From assembly GCA_007136405.1 (NCBI GenBank), contig SLHA01000064.1, positions 1 through 55,405 of the forward strand: DNA of 55,405 nt, in the 5' to 3' direction. Position numbers and translations under genes: made by a program. The DNA comes from Candidatus Latescibacterota bacterium. GTDB lineage: Bacteria > Latescibacterota > UBA2968 > UBA8231. Below are positions 33,997 through 42,081 of this stretch, piece by piece (the stretch's first letter is position 1; every line of letters starts with the position of its first letter). A model generated the notes under the pieces. That model was not told the origin of the DNA and made no database searches. It saw only the letters and a list, made by a program, of their open reading frames with translations.

Positions 33997-35889
33997 TCAG
34001 TTCACCTCCACGGCGTCGAACTTGCATACGGTCTGGCACTCACTGCACTTGATGCAAACCGAGGTGTCGATCCGGTGCGCCATCTTCTTCTCTCCGCTGA
34101 TGGCGTCAACCGGGCATTTCTTTGCACACAGGGTACAACCCCGGCATTTCTCGGCGTTGATGCTGAATACGCGCAGTTGGGGGCAGCGCTTGGCCGGGCA
34201 GGTCTTCTCATATACATGGGCCTCGTATTCAGGGCGGAAATAGCGCAGGGTCGACAGCACCGGATTGGGCGCCGTCTTGCCCAGACCGCACAAGGACCCC
34301 TTCATCACGGCGGATCCAACCCTCTCCAGCAGAGGCAGCGTATCCTCATCCGCCCGGCCTTCCAGGATGTCGTCGAGCAGTACCAGCATCTGCTTGGTGC
34401 CTTCGCGGCACAGCACGCACTTGCCGCAGGATTCCCGCTGGGTAAAATCCATGAAGAATCGCGCCACGCTGACCATGCAGGTACTGCGGTTCATGACCAC
34501 CAGACCGCCCGAGCCGACCATCGCTCCAACGGAACGCAGCGCGTCATAGTCCATGGGCAGATCCAGGTGCTCTGCGGTCAGGCAGCCGCCGGACGGGCCG
34601 CCGATCTGCACGGCCTTGAAGCCGTCCGGATCGATCCGACCGTCCGCGCCGGTCACCCCGCCACCGATATCGTAGACGATCTCGCGCAGGGTGGTGCCGA
34701 AAGGCACCTCGATCAGGCCCGTGTTGGCCACGTGACCGGTCAGCGCGAAAGTCTTGGTTCCCGGCGCATCGGGCGTACCGACCTGGCGGAAATGATCGGC
34801 GCCGGCGCGAATGATGCCGACCACCTGCGCCAGCGTCTCGACATTGTTGATGATCGTCGGCTTGCCCCACAACCCGCTCTGCGCGGGAAACGGAGGTTTC
34901 GGCCGCGGCATGCCTCGCTGTCCCTCGATGGAGGCGATCATCGCCGTCTCTTCACCGCAGACGAAAGCGCCGGCGCCTTCCTTGAGTTCGCAGTGCAGAT
35001 CGATGCCGGCGCCAAAAATATTCCGGCCGAGGAAGCCGGCAGCGGTCGCGTCATCGATGGCCTGCTGCATCCGCCTTACCGCCAGCGGATATTCGGCGCG
35101 AATGTAGATGTAGCTCTCATCGGCACCAATGGCGCGCGCGGCGATCATCAGGCCTTCCAGCACGCTGTGCGGATTGCCCTCCATCACCGAGCAGTTCATG
35201 AAGGCGCCCGGGTCCCCTTCGTCGGCGTTGCAGATGACATACTTCTTGGCACCGGCTTGCAGGCGCGCGGTTTCCCACTTGCGCCCCGTAGGGAAGCCGC
35301 CGCCACCCCGGCCACGCAATCCCGACCGGGAAATCTCGGCGCAGATCTGCTCCGGCATCATTTCCGTGTAAGCCCGCCGCGCCGCTGCATAACCACCGGT
35401 CTTCAGGTATTCATCCAGGTTATCCGGATCCAATCTACCGACATCGCGCAGCACCACGTGGGTCTGGCGGTTGAGAAACGGGATCTGGGCCGCCCCGCGA
35501 CAGGTCTCGCCCGTGTCCGGCCGCTGATAGAGCAAACGATCGAGTACCCGGCCCTCGGCCAGTGTTGTCGCCACGATTTCCGGCACATCCTCCGGCGCTA
35601 CCCGCATGTAGAGAATCTCGTCCGGCAGAATGGTCACCAGCGGCGCCTGCGAGCACAGGCCCTGGCAGCCGCTGCCGGTAACCGAAGCTCCGCCGTCAGC
35701 ACTCTCCCGGCCGAATTCCACGGCCGTCTCCAGGGCAGCAGCACCGATCTCGCGCACGAAGGCGGCATGCACCTCCTCGGCGCCATTGGCCTTGCAACCC
35801 GTTCCCGAACATACGATCACCCGACGGCCGCTGACCGGCTCCGCCTGTACCGGGTTCATGCTGACCGTTGCATCGATATGCGTCATCAT
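33997..35889 (-). CDS. hndC: NADH-linked hydrogenase flavoprotein subunit (HndC/HydB, NuoF-like)
   Basis: This 630-residue subunit binds NAD(H) and FMN. It has an N-terminal thioredoxin-like [2Fe-2S] domain (Cys 27/32/75/79) and the NuoF core with 'GRGGGGFPTGRKWE' (193-206, FMN/NADH loop). The NuoF [4Fe-4S] motif 'ESCGKCVLCREG' with Cys534 follows, then two C-terminal [4Fe-4S] ferredoxin motifs (582-592 and 612-622). This is the domain set of bifurcating HydB subunits, which use NADH and ferredoxin together. Two adjacent ATG codons follow GGAGGAAGG. The first overlaps the hndA stop; the second has slightly better spacing. Confidence 0.95.
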   Translation of the reverse strand: MMTHIDATVSMNPVQAEPVSGRRVIVCSGTGCKANGAEEVHAAFVREIGAAALETAVEFGRESADGGASVTGSGCQGLCSQAPLVTILPDEILYMRVAPEDVPEIVATTLAEGRVLDRLLYQRPDTGETCRGAAQIPFLNRQTHVVLRDVGRLDPDNLDEYLKTGGYAAARRAYTEMMPEQICAEISRSGLRGRGGGGFPTGRKWETARLQAGAKKYVICNADEGDPGAFMNCSVMEGNPHSVLEGLMIAARAIGADESYIYIRAEYPLAVRRMQQAIDDATAAGFLGRNIFGAGIDLHCELKEGAGAFVCGEETAMIASIEGQRGMPRPKPPFPAQSGLWGKPTIINNVETLAQVVGIIRAGADHFRQVGTPDAPGTKTFALTGHVANTGLIEVPFGTTLREIVYDIGGGVTGADGRIDPDGFKAVQIGGPSGGCLTAEHLDLPMDYDALRSVGAMVGSGGLVVMNRSTCMVSVARFFMDFTQRESCGKCVLCREGTKQMLVLLDDILEGRADEDTLPLLERVGSAVMKGSLCGLGKTAPNPVLSTLRYFRPEYEAHVYEKTCPAKRCPQLRVFSINAEKCRGCTLCAKKCPVDAISGEKKMAHRIDTSVCIKCSECQTVCKFDAVEVN

Positions 35890-36413
35890 CCTTCCTCCCC
35901 GGCGACAGCGGCCGCTTCCGCCTGTTTGAGGTCCTCGATCAAAGACTCGGCTTTTTCCGGTGTCATGAGACTGTGGACTTCACCGTTGACCATCACCACG
36001 GGGGCCAGGCCGCATGCCCCCAGACAGGCAACCGTCTCTACCGTAAACAGCATGTCCGGCGTGGTCTTGTGTTCTTCCGACAGGTTCAACCTGGACCGCA
36101 GCGCCTCCAGGATGGGGATCGAGTCCTTTACATGGCAGGCGGTGCCGTCGCACAGGCGCACCACGTACTTACCCTTGGGTTCGAGCGCGAAGTAGGTGTA
36201 GAACGTCGCCACTCCGAACACACGGGCAGGGGGTATGGCCAGTGCCGTTGCCACGAAATTGAGCACCTCTTCGGGCAGGTACGTGTATTCATCCTGGACC
36301 GCCTGAAGGATGGGTATCAGTTTGGCGGGTTGCCGTCCGTGTCGTTCGATGATGGCGCAGACCGCCTCGAACTGGTCCGAACGTGTGCGCGGTTCAACGT
36401 GCGTCATCTGCAT
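35886..36413 (-). CDS. hndA: NADH-linked hydrogenase [2Fe-2S] subunit (HndA/HydC, NuoE-like)
   Basis: This 175-residue thioredoxin-like [2Fe-2S] protein is the smallest hydrogenase subunit. The cluster cysteines are in 'CDGTACHVKD' and 'VACLGACGLAP', and an N-terminal helical domain ('AIIERHGRQPAKLIPILQAVQ') precedes them, as in NuoE. The ATG at 36413 is chosen because AAGGAGG lies 9 nt upstream. An in-frame ATG at 36422 overlaps the rex stop codon but sits only 1 nt from that ribosome binding site. Its own TGA overlaps the hndC start. Confidence 0.94.
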   Translation of the reverse strand: MQMTHVEPRTRSDQFEAVCAIIERHGRQPAKLIPILQAVQDEYTYLPEEVLNFVATALAIPPARVFGVATFYTYFALEPKGKYVVRLCDGTACHVKDSIPILEALRSRLNLSEEHKTTPDMLFTVETVACLGACGLAPVVMVNGEVHSLMTPEKAESLIEDLKQAEAAAVAGEEG

Positions 36414-36418
36414 CGGGA

Positions 36419-37075
36419 TCATCCTCCTTTTTCCCGGGGAGACCGCAAGCGGTCACCAACCTGGCGCGACAAGGCCGCCAGCGAATAGTAGAGTTCCTCA
36501 TTCTGTACGATGATGTGTTGGGGCAGTCGCAGGCTCACCGGCGCGAAATTCCAGATGGCCAGTATGCCGCCGGCGACCATTCGATCGGCCACCGTCTGGG
36601 CATGATCTGCGGGTACGGTTATGATGCCGATCCTCACGTGCATGCGCTGGACCAGGCTCTCCAACCGCCCGATGGGCAACACCTGACGTCCATGGACCTC
36701 GGTGCCGATTTTTCTGGGATCGTTGTCGAAGGCTGCCACGATGTGCACGCCGTAGTCCTTGAGACGATCGTATCCCAGCAGGGCGTAGCCCAGATTACCC
36801 GCGCCGGCCAGGAACGCGTCATGGACGTTGTTCCAACCCAGAAAGGTCTCTATGGCTTCGATCAAGTCCGCAACCGGGAAACCAATCCGTGGGCGACCGA
36901 CACTGCCGGTGACCTCCAGGTCCTTGCGCACCTGGGTGGGATCCAGTCTCAGCTCCTTGCCGATGGCGCTGCACGAGACTTGCTCCGCGCCCTGCTGGTG
37001 GTGCGTCCGCAACAGGTGCAGGTAGGTCGGCAACCGTCGCAGGGTGGCTTCAGAGACGTAAGACGTGTGGCTCAT
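36419..37075 (-). CDS. rex: Redox-sensing transcriptional repressor Rex
   Basis: This 218-residue regulator binds DNA when NADH is low and lets go when NADH rises. It has an N-terminal winged helix ('SCSAIGKELRLDPTQVRKDLE', in parts, residues 34-54) and a Rossmann domain with 'GAGNLG' (91-96) and 'AAFDNDPRKIG'. It ends with a helix that would swap between subunits. The ATG at 37075 fits the family N-terminus, although no strong ribosome binding site precedes it. It is the first gene of the hydrogenase operon, and a palindrome fitting a Rex site overlaps its promoter. It should therefore control itself and H2 production. Confidence 0.94.
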   Translation of the reverse strand: MSHTSYVSEATLRRLPTYLHLLRTHHQQGAEQVSCSAIGKELRLDPTQVRKDLEVTGSVGRPRIGFPVADLIEAIETFLGWNNVHDAFLAGAGNLGYALLGYDRLKDYGVHIVAAFDNDPRKIGTEVHGRQVLPIGRLESLVQRMHVRIGIITVPADHAQTVADRMVAGGILAIWNFAPVSLRLPQHIIVQNEELYYSLAALSRQVGDRLRSPREKGG

Positions 37076-37191
37076 GGTAGCTCGGTCGACCCACCGAATC
37101 CGGGGGGGATGGCGTCGCTGCTTTCCGGGTGGCCCATGGCCACAGCCGTCAGGATCCGGGGCGCAGCCGCGCGGTATCTGCACACCATTGA

Positions 37192-37225
37192 ATCGAGAAT
37201 ATTTTATCGAGAATTATTTCTCGAT
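37192..37225 (-). promoter_or_regulatory. Candidate Rex operator, two overlapping palindromes
   Basis: A perfect 8-4-8 palindrome, ATCGAGAA-TTAT-TTCTCGAT, lies at 37206-37225. A second half-site ATCGAGAA at 37192-37199 makes an overlapping site with 6 of 8 arm bases matched (37192-37211). Known Rex boxes have the form TTGTGAA-4 nt-TTCACAA; the GAA-4 nt-TTC core is the same. The AT-rich island stands out in GC-rich DNA and covers the predicted transcription start. Confidence 0.72.
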
Positions 37226-37229
37226 TGAA

Positions 37230-37258
37230 AATAAACGAGATCCAGCCCTGCCTGTCAA
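37230..37258 (-). promoter_or_regulatory. Sigma-70-type promoter of the rex-hydrogenase operon
   Basis: On the minus strand TTGACA (37258-37253) and TTTATT (37235-37230) are 17 bp apart. The start would fall near 37223, inside the palindrome, and gives a leader of about 150 nt before rex. A bound repressor would block it. Confidence 0.65.
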
Positions 37259-37346
37259 GGGGTGAATGCGCCAGCCGGCGAATATGTGGTATGGACAGCC
37301 GGACCGGTCTGCAGACCGAATCCACCAGCCTCGGATTGTAGGCCCT

Positions 37347-37456
37347 GGGGTAGTCGAACGGAGAGACAAGGCCCGGCTTACGGGGCAGGGGCAAGGGAGT
37401 AGTGGAACGGGTAGGAGGAGGCCAGTGGGTGGTTGAACGGATAGACGGAGGCCCGG
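37347..37456. repeat. Three degenerate repeats beyond the Nudix gene
   Basis: Three diverged copies of an about 30-bp element lie at 37347, 37395 and 37427. They share the core GAACGG, then an AGA- or TAG-rich part, then GGCC. They fill most of the space between the rex promoter and the 3' end of the Nudix gene on the minus strand. No gene is supported in 37259-37500. Confidence 0.6.
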
Positions 37457-37500
37457 TTGCCAGGGGGTCCGGGTCGCGCTCTCAGGTCAGGCCGGGCAGT

Positions 37501-38271
37501 TCAGGCCTGCAAGCCGGCACCAGCCGTGAGAATCTCGAATTGTTCGGCATCTTCATACCCGGGGACGCACTCGAGAGCCAGGCCCTGCCCATCCAGCGCC
37601 ACCCGGACCACGTGCTGGTTGAAAGCGCTGACATGCTCATGTTCCAGATATTCGTCCAGCGGCATCCAGCGACATTCGGCGATCTCCTCCTCCTGGCGCC
37701 GAATCTCGTGGGTCAGCGGATGCAGCCGGCAGACGATGTATATATCCGATTTGCCGAACCGGTAACCATGCCAGTGACGCATGCAGACCACCGACTGGAA
37801 CTCGGTCTGGATGCCCGTTTCCTCGGCCGTCTCGCGCACGACCGCGGTGGCCAGGTGCTCGCCCGGATACAGGGCGCCGCCGGGCAGTTTGTAGCGCGGT
37901 ATCTGGGCCGGGTTGCGCTGGTACCGCTCCACCACCACCAGCAACTCGGCGGCCGCGTTGACGACGACTCCGCCGGCGCCGATGTAGTGGGTGGCATGGC
38001 CCGGTACGTGGGACGGACTACGCAGGGCGCAGGTAAGCATGAGATAGTCATCACCCGTGTGGTGAAAGGCGAAACCCGCCTCCACCGCAACCGGAATCAG
38101 GCATGACTGCTGAACCGGGATGGGCAACCAGATGACACCCCGGCCTTCCTCTCTCCATACGGACAGCGAGTGCCGCAGGTCGGTGTCAAACTGCTCGGTA
38201 GTTCCTGGCAGGGAAGCGGGTTCCACCTCTATACCGTTGAAGCGATTGATGGATGCATTCAAGAGTCGCAC
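37501..38271 (-). CDS. Nudix hydrolase with NUDT6-like pre-Nudix domain
   Basis: This protein of about 256 residues has two parts. The first ('NRFNGIEVEPAS', 'WREEGRGVIWLPIPVQQSCLIP', 'GFAFHHTGDDYLML', each quoted in part) matches the pre-Nudix domain of animal NUDT6 and plant NUDT2-type proteins. The second is a Nudix fold with a full box, 'GALYPG-E-HLATAVV-RETAEETGI', so pyrophosphate hydrolysis is likely; the substrate is unknown. The start is uncertain. A GTG at 38271 gives the family N-terminus, while a TTG at 38346 would give a 25-residue extension and a shorter gap to the preceding gene. Neither has a strong ribosome binding site. Confidence 0.82.
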   Translation of the reverse strand: MRLLNASINRFNGIEVEPASLPGTTEQFDTDLRHSLSVWREEGRGVIWLPIPVQQSCLIPVAVEAGFAFHHTGDDYLMLTCALRSPSHVPGHATHYIGAGGVVVNAAAELLVVVERYQRNPAQIPRYKLPGGALYPGEHLATAVVRETAEETGIQTEFQSVVCMRHWHGYRFGKSDIYIVCRLHPLTHEIRRQEEEIAECRWMPLDEYLEHEHVSAFNQHVVRVALDGQGLALECVPGYEDAEQFEILTAGAGLQA

Positions 38272-38370
38272 AGATTCCCGTCTCGTTTTCGGTAATGTTG
38301 AACAGTCGGCAGTACGCGATCTCCGGTCAGCGCGCAACGAAGTCAAACGGACGGGCCGCAGAGGCCATCT

Positions 38371-38931
38371 CTACAGCGCCGTCACCCGAATCGCCCCGCC
38401 CTTGAAGTCGACGCGGTGGACCGCACCCGGCTCCAGCGGGTAGTCCGGTAACTGGCTCAGACTGCGCTGCTGCCAGTGTGACAGTACGATGGCGATCGGG
38501 TCACGGTGGGAGACGGCGAGGAAGCGTTGGCCGGCATGCTGCTGACAGGCCTGCTCAACCCAGCGCAGCAGGCGCCGCCGGATGGAAGAAGCGCATTCGA
38601 TACCGTCGTGGACCGGGTCTTCGGTGATGTACGGCCGAGGCAGCTCCGCGAAGGTCTTACCCTGGTAACCGTCGATGCCGGTTTCCATCAGCAGATCGTC
38701 GGTGCGGACCGGTATATGGAGATGCTCCGCCAGTATGCCGGCGGACTCCTGGGCCCGTTGCAGTGGCGAGGCATACAGCGCCGCAAAAGGCGCTTCAGGG
38801 GCCAGCATTGCCGCGGCTCGGGTCAGTTGTTCACGACCTTTGGCGCTGAGACCGTATCCGGGCAAACGCCCGTAGATGATACCTGCCGGATTGTGCACCT
38901 CCCCGTGGCGCACCAGAAACAAGGTGGTCAT
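38371..38931 (-). CDS. Histidine phosphatase family protein
   Basis: This 186-residue enzyme has the phosphohistidine motif 'FLVRHGE' (5-11), 'YASPLQRAQESA' (a second Arg) and 'FLAVSHRDPI' carrying the second catalytic His. The family includes CobC-like, phosphoglycerate-mutase-like and general phosphatases, and the substrate cannot be set from sequence. The ATG overlaps the stop codon of the methyltransferase gene (ATGA) and is preceded by GGAGAA. It lies in an apparent three-gene operon with the methyltransferase and the Nudix hydrolase. Confidence 0.88.
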   Translation of the reverse strand: MTTLFLVRHGEVHNPAGIIYGRLPGYGLSAKGREQLTRAAAMLAPEAPFAALYASPLQRAQESAGILAEHLHIPVRTDDLLMETGIDGYQGKTFAELPRPYITEDPVHDGIECASSIRRRLLRWVEQACQQHAGQRFLAVSHRDPIAIVLSHWQQRSLSQLPDYPLEPGAVHRVDFKGGAIRVTAL

Positions 38932-40121
38932 GAATTCTCCTCCGGATTCGGGGTAAGGTCAATGGCCGCCTGAGCGCTGCCGCGCTGCAGGACGAAGATG
39001 CGCGGGTACAGGCCGCCTGTTTCGACGACCCGTACGTGAAGCTGCCGGAACCCTCTATGGTCGCGCAACGCTCGTCCCAGCTCACCGGTCTTCCAGCACA
39101 GCAGCACCAGCATGCCGTCTTGAACCAGCACCTTGCCGGCCTGCACGAGGAAGCGATAGTAGAATCGGCGGAAGTCCAGGTGTTGACCCAGGATGACACC
39201 ATATGGCGGATTGGTGACGATGGCGCGGAAGCAGCTCGCCGGGAAATGCTGCGTCAGGGCACGGGCATCGGCCTGACGGATATCGATCTTGTGGGCAAGC
39301 TCCAATTGGGCCAGATTGGCGCGGACACCGTCGAGAGCCTCCGTAAAAAGGTCGCTGCCGAATAACTGCAGTTCCGGATTGACGGCTGCCGCTTCCGTGA
39401 GTATGGTGCCGGATCCGCAGAAGGGATCCAACAGGGCGCCGCCACCATGCAGCAGTCCGGCGAACTGCAGCATGGCGTAAGCCACCGGCGGTTTGAGGGC
39501 CGCGCGCGGCCGGTACGGACGGGGTGGACGTTTGCCGAGATTGGCGCGGGTCACCTGCAGACTGATCATGCAGAAATGCTCGAAAACGTCCACGCGCACA
39601 TTGACGGCGAAGTTGGTCAGGTCGACGGGCCGGCCATATCGTTCCACCAGAGCAGCTCCGGCGATACGCTGGACGTCGATGCTGGTGAAATCATGGCGGC
39701 CGATGCGCCGGGTGGTCACCCGGAAGCTGGCCGCTGTCTCCATGTCCGGAACGGACAAGTGCCGCAGACACGCCTGGATCTGGTCCAGCTCCCTGCCGGC
39801 GTCAAGCCGGAAACCATGCACCGGCCGCAGCACGTGGTAGATGGAACGCATCTGCCAGACCAGGGGCTCTACATCCCGCCAGGGCGCTGCCACCTGAACG
39901 AGCACGTGGCCGGCCAGCTTGAGGGGACGGGGCTGCGTATGAACTACCGGCAGGAACGCGGTTCGGGCGCGGCGCCTGAACTCGTCCGTGGCGACATCCT
40001 CCAAGCCGGGATTGGTGGTGAAGTACACTTCGGTACCACCCGCGGGATGGCCGGGAGTTCGGACTTCGGTCGGAGCCGGGTCGTGTCGAGGCGTCGAACC
40101 CTGTGGAACCGCTGCGGACAT
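38928..40121 (-). CDS. THUMP-domain class I RNA methyltransferase
   Basis: This 397-residue enzyme has an N-terminal ferredoxin-like/THUMP region (about 28-190, starting 'EVYFTTNPGLEDVATDEF') and a Rossmann methyltransferase. The SAM loop is 'DPFCGSGTILTEAA' (about 232-245), and the catalytic 'TNPPYG' marks an amino-group N-methyltransferase. It is like TrmN/Trm14 (tRNA m2G6) or the N-terminal half of RlmL; which of these cannot be decided. The ATG at 40121 has no clear ribosome binding site, and an in-frame TTG lies 13 codons upstream. The 200 bp between it and the downstream-lying rhodanese gene hold no gene. Confidence 0.87.
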   Translation of the reverse strand: MSAAVPQGSTPRHDPAPTEVRTPGHPAGGTEVYFTTNPGLEDVATDEFRRRARTAFLPVVHTQPRPLKLAGHVLVQVAAPWRDVEPLVWQMRSIYHVLRPVHGFRLDAGRELDQIQACLRHLSVPDMETAASFRVTTRRIGRHDFTSIDVQRIAGAALVERYGRPVDLTNFAVNVRVDVFEHFCMISLQVTRANLGKRPPRPYRPRAALKPPVAYAMLQFAGLLHGGGALLDPFCGSGTILTEAAAVNPELQLFGSDLFTEALDGVRANLAQLELAHKIDIRQADARALTQHFPASCFRAIVTNPPYGVILGQHLDFRRFYYRFLVQAGKVLVQDGMLVLLCWKTGELGRALRDHRGFRQLHVRVVETGGLYPRIFVLQRGSAQAAIDLTPNPEENS

Positions 40122-40323
40122 GGGCAGGAATGCCAGGGGGCGGAAGACGGTAAACACCAAGGACCCGCGCCAGGACCGCTACCGGAGCGCCCCGGACCGG
40201 GGTCGCGAGTCTGGAGCTGGAAGCGGCCGCGACGCACGGCTCACCGGTACGTCGCGGCCCCAATAGCAGTCCTGCCGCCGCAGCGTGCGCCGTCGCGCGG
40301 GACAGGCCAACCGCGGATCCATG

Positions 40324-41760
40324 CTACGACTCATGCAGCGTATCACCGCCCAGATAACGGGGTCCATGCGGTGCGACGCACACGGGGCATTCACGGGCGT
40401 AACCCGCTGCACCGTATCCGCCCATGCCGCCGGCCACATTGCGCACATTCTTGATTCCCTGTCGCTGGATGATGCTGGAGGCCATGCTGGAACGCTGGCC
40501 GCTGCTGCAGATCACCGTCACCGGCACATCCGGCGGCAACTCTGCGGCGCGCGTGCGCAAGTCCGGCCCCGGAATATTCACCGCACCCTGGATGTTCACG
40601 GTCTGGAACTCATGCGGCGCGCGCACATCCACCAGCGTCATCGGTGTCTGGGCCACGGTCATCTCGTACAGTTCACGGGCGCAGAGCTGCGGCACGTGCT
40701 CCGTGGGCAGGCCAGCCCGGGCCCAGGCGAACATGCCGTCGTCCAGAAATCCGACGACCTGATCCAACCCGACGCGCCGGAGCCAGACCGCCGCGTCCAG
40801 CGCCGTGGTTTCGTCCACGGCGACCAGCAGAATCCGGTTGTCCGGCGGCAGAATCCAGCCGGCGAACGTGGCGAAGTTGCCAGTGAAGTCTATGTGCCAG
40901 GCATCCGCCACATGCTGGGCCCCGAAGGCATCGTATTCGCGGCAATCCAGCACCAGCGTTCCGGGTCTGGCGGCGGCTTCGGCGAAGGCTGCCGCGCTCA
41001 TCGGTTCGGGCGTGGGCAACGTGCGCACCAGGGCGGGACCGGCGCCGTTGATGGCGCTGCAACGGGAAAAGTGATCCGGTGCCGCAGGCATATTCGTGGT
41101 CAGCGAGGCGATGAATTCTTCTTTGTCCGTGATCTGGAGCGCGGCGTTGAAACGGCGTTCGTAGCCGATGGTGCTGCTGCGCTTGGCGCTCATCGCCCGG
41201 CCGCACAGCGATCCGGCGCCATGCGCCGGATAGACTTCGCAGAAATCCGGCAGCTTCATCAGCTTGTTGTGCAGGTTGTCGTACAGCTTGCCGGCCAGCT
41301 CTTGAGCCTTGCCGGGAAACAGGTCCGGCCGCCCCACGTCGCCGACGAACAAGGTGTCACCGCAGAACACGGCCACCGGCTCTTCGCTGCGTGCCAGGTC
41401 AGCCACCACATAGGAAATGTGTTCCGGCGTGTGTCCGGCGGTATCCAGCACCGAAAATCTCAGGTCTTCGATCTGGAAGGTATCGCCCTCCTCCAGGGCG
41501 ACATGATCGAACTGGCAGTTCGCGGCTCGGGGAGCGTAAATGGTTGCGCCGGTCTGTTCCGCCAGGTCCATATGGCCGGAGATGAAGTCGGCATGCAGAT
41601 GCGTTTGCAGAATGTGCGTGATCCGCAGCCCCCTGGCCCTGGCAGAATCTATATACAACTGCGTGTCACGCTGGGGATCGATGATGGCGCAGGTATCGTC
41701 GGCGGCCAGCAAATACGAACTGTGGGCCAATCCTCTCACAAAGAACTGTTCGATGATCAT
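40324..41760 (-). CDS. Persulfide dioxygenase-like metallo-beta-lactamase with two rhodanese domains
   Basis: This 478-residue sulfur-handling enzyme has an ETHE1-like metallo-beta-lactamase domain (1-240) with 'THLHADFISGH' (53-63), 'DTAGHTPEH' and 'YPAHGAGSLCG'. Two rhodanese domains follow. The first ('LVLDCREYDAFGAQHV') lacks a Cys at the active-site loop ('LLVAVDETTAL'). The second has it ('VICSSGQRSS'). The layout matches CstB/BlH-type fusions that oxidise glutathione- or CoA-persulfides and transfer sulfane sulfur. These dioxygenases need O2, so the organism must meet oxygen at times, or the enzyme has another role. The sulfide-forming DcyD enzyme in this window would supply its kind of substrate. 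Confidence 0.9.
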   Translation of the reverse strand: MIIEQFFVRGLAHSSYLLAADDTCAIIDPQRDTQLYIDSARARGLRITHILQTHLHADFISGHMDLAEQTGATIYAPRAANCQFDHVALEEGDTFQIEDLRFSVLDTAGHTPEHISYVVADLARSEEPVAVFCGDTLFVGDVGRPDLFPGKAQELAGKLYDNLHNKLMKLPDFCEVYPAHGAGSLCGRAMSAKRSSTIGYERRFNAALQITDKEEFIASLTTNMPAAPDHFSRCSAINGAGPALVRTLPTPEPMSAAAFAEAAARPGTLVLDCREYDAFGAQHVADAWHIDFTGNFATFAGWILPPDNRILLVAVDETTALDAAVWLRRVGLDQVVGFLDDGMFAWARAGLPTEHVPQLCARELYEMTVAQTPMTLVDVRAPHEFQTVNIQGAVNIPGPDLRTRAAELPPDVPVTVICSSGQRSSMASSIIQRQGIKNVRNVAGGMGGYGAAGYARECPVCVAPHGPRYLGGDTLHES

Positions 41761-41843
41761 AGAAACCTCCGTATACCGGTCAAACCCATGGAATCCTGCG
41801 AGAGATTACCATCGGCGGGATGGTTGAGGGCGGACAGGGACGG

Positions 41844-41875
41844 AAAAAAAAGGCCCCCTGATGCCATGGGGGCCT
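41844..41875 (-). terminator. Rho-independent terminator of the tRNA-Glu transcript
   Basis: On the minus strand the stem AGGCCCCC/GGGGGCCT (8 bp, 9-nt loop) is followed directly by eight T residues. It starts 44 nt beyond the tRNA 3' end and is the clearest intrinsic terminator in the window. Confidence 0.9.
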
Positions 41876-41919
41876 GTACGTGCGCCGCTATGCCTCTGCC
41901 CGACCGCAGGGTAAATACT

Positions 41920-41994
41920 TGGTGCTCCCACGGAGAGTCGAACTCCGGTTACAAGATTGAAAATCTTGGGTCCTGACCGCTAGACGATGGGAGC
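41920..41994 (-). tRNA. tRNA-Glu (anticodon UUC), CCA encoded
   Basis: The minus strand folds as a standard cloverleaf. The acceptor is GCTCCCA/TGGGAGC, the D-arm contains GTCTAGCGG, and the anticodon stem CAAGA/TCTTG has loop TTTTCAA (anticodon TTC at 41961-41959). The T-arm is CGGAG/CTCCG with TTCGACT, followed by discriminator A and an encoded CCA. It is a single-gene transcript with its own promoter and terminator. Confidence 0.97.
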
Positions 41995-42024
41995 ACATAA
42001 CGGAATTTTTTGAATGGAGGCATT

Positions 42025-42053
42025 AATATACGATGGCGTCCCTGCTGCCGCAA
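42025..42053 (-). promoter_or_regulatory. Sigma-70-type promoter of tRNA-Glu
   Basis: On the minus strand TTGCGG (42053-42048) and TATATT (42030-42025) are 17 bp apart. The predicted start near 42018 is about 24 nt before the mature tRNA 5' end. It lies just beyond the amidase stop codon. Confidence 0.7.
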
Positions 42054-42081
42054 GACACCGGACGTGACGCCGGCAGGTCTG

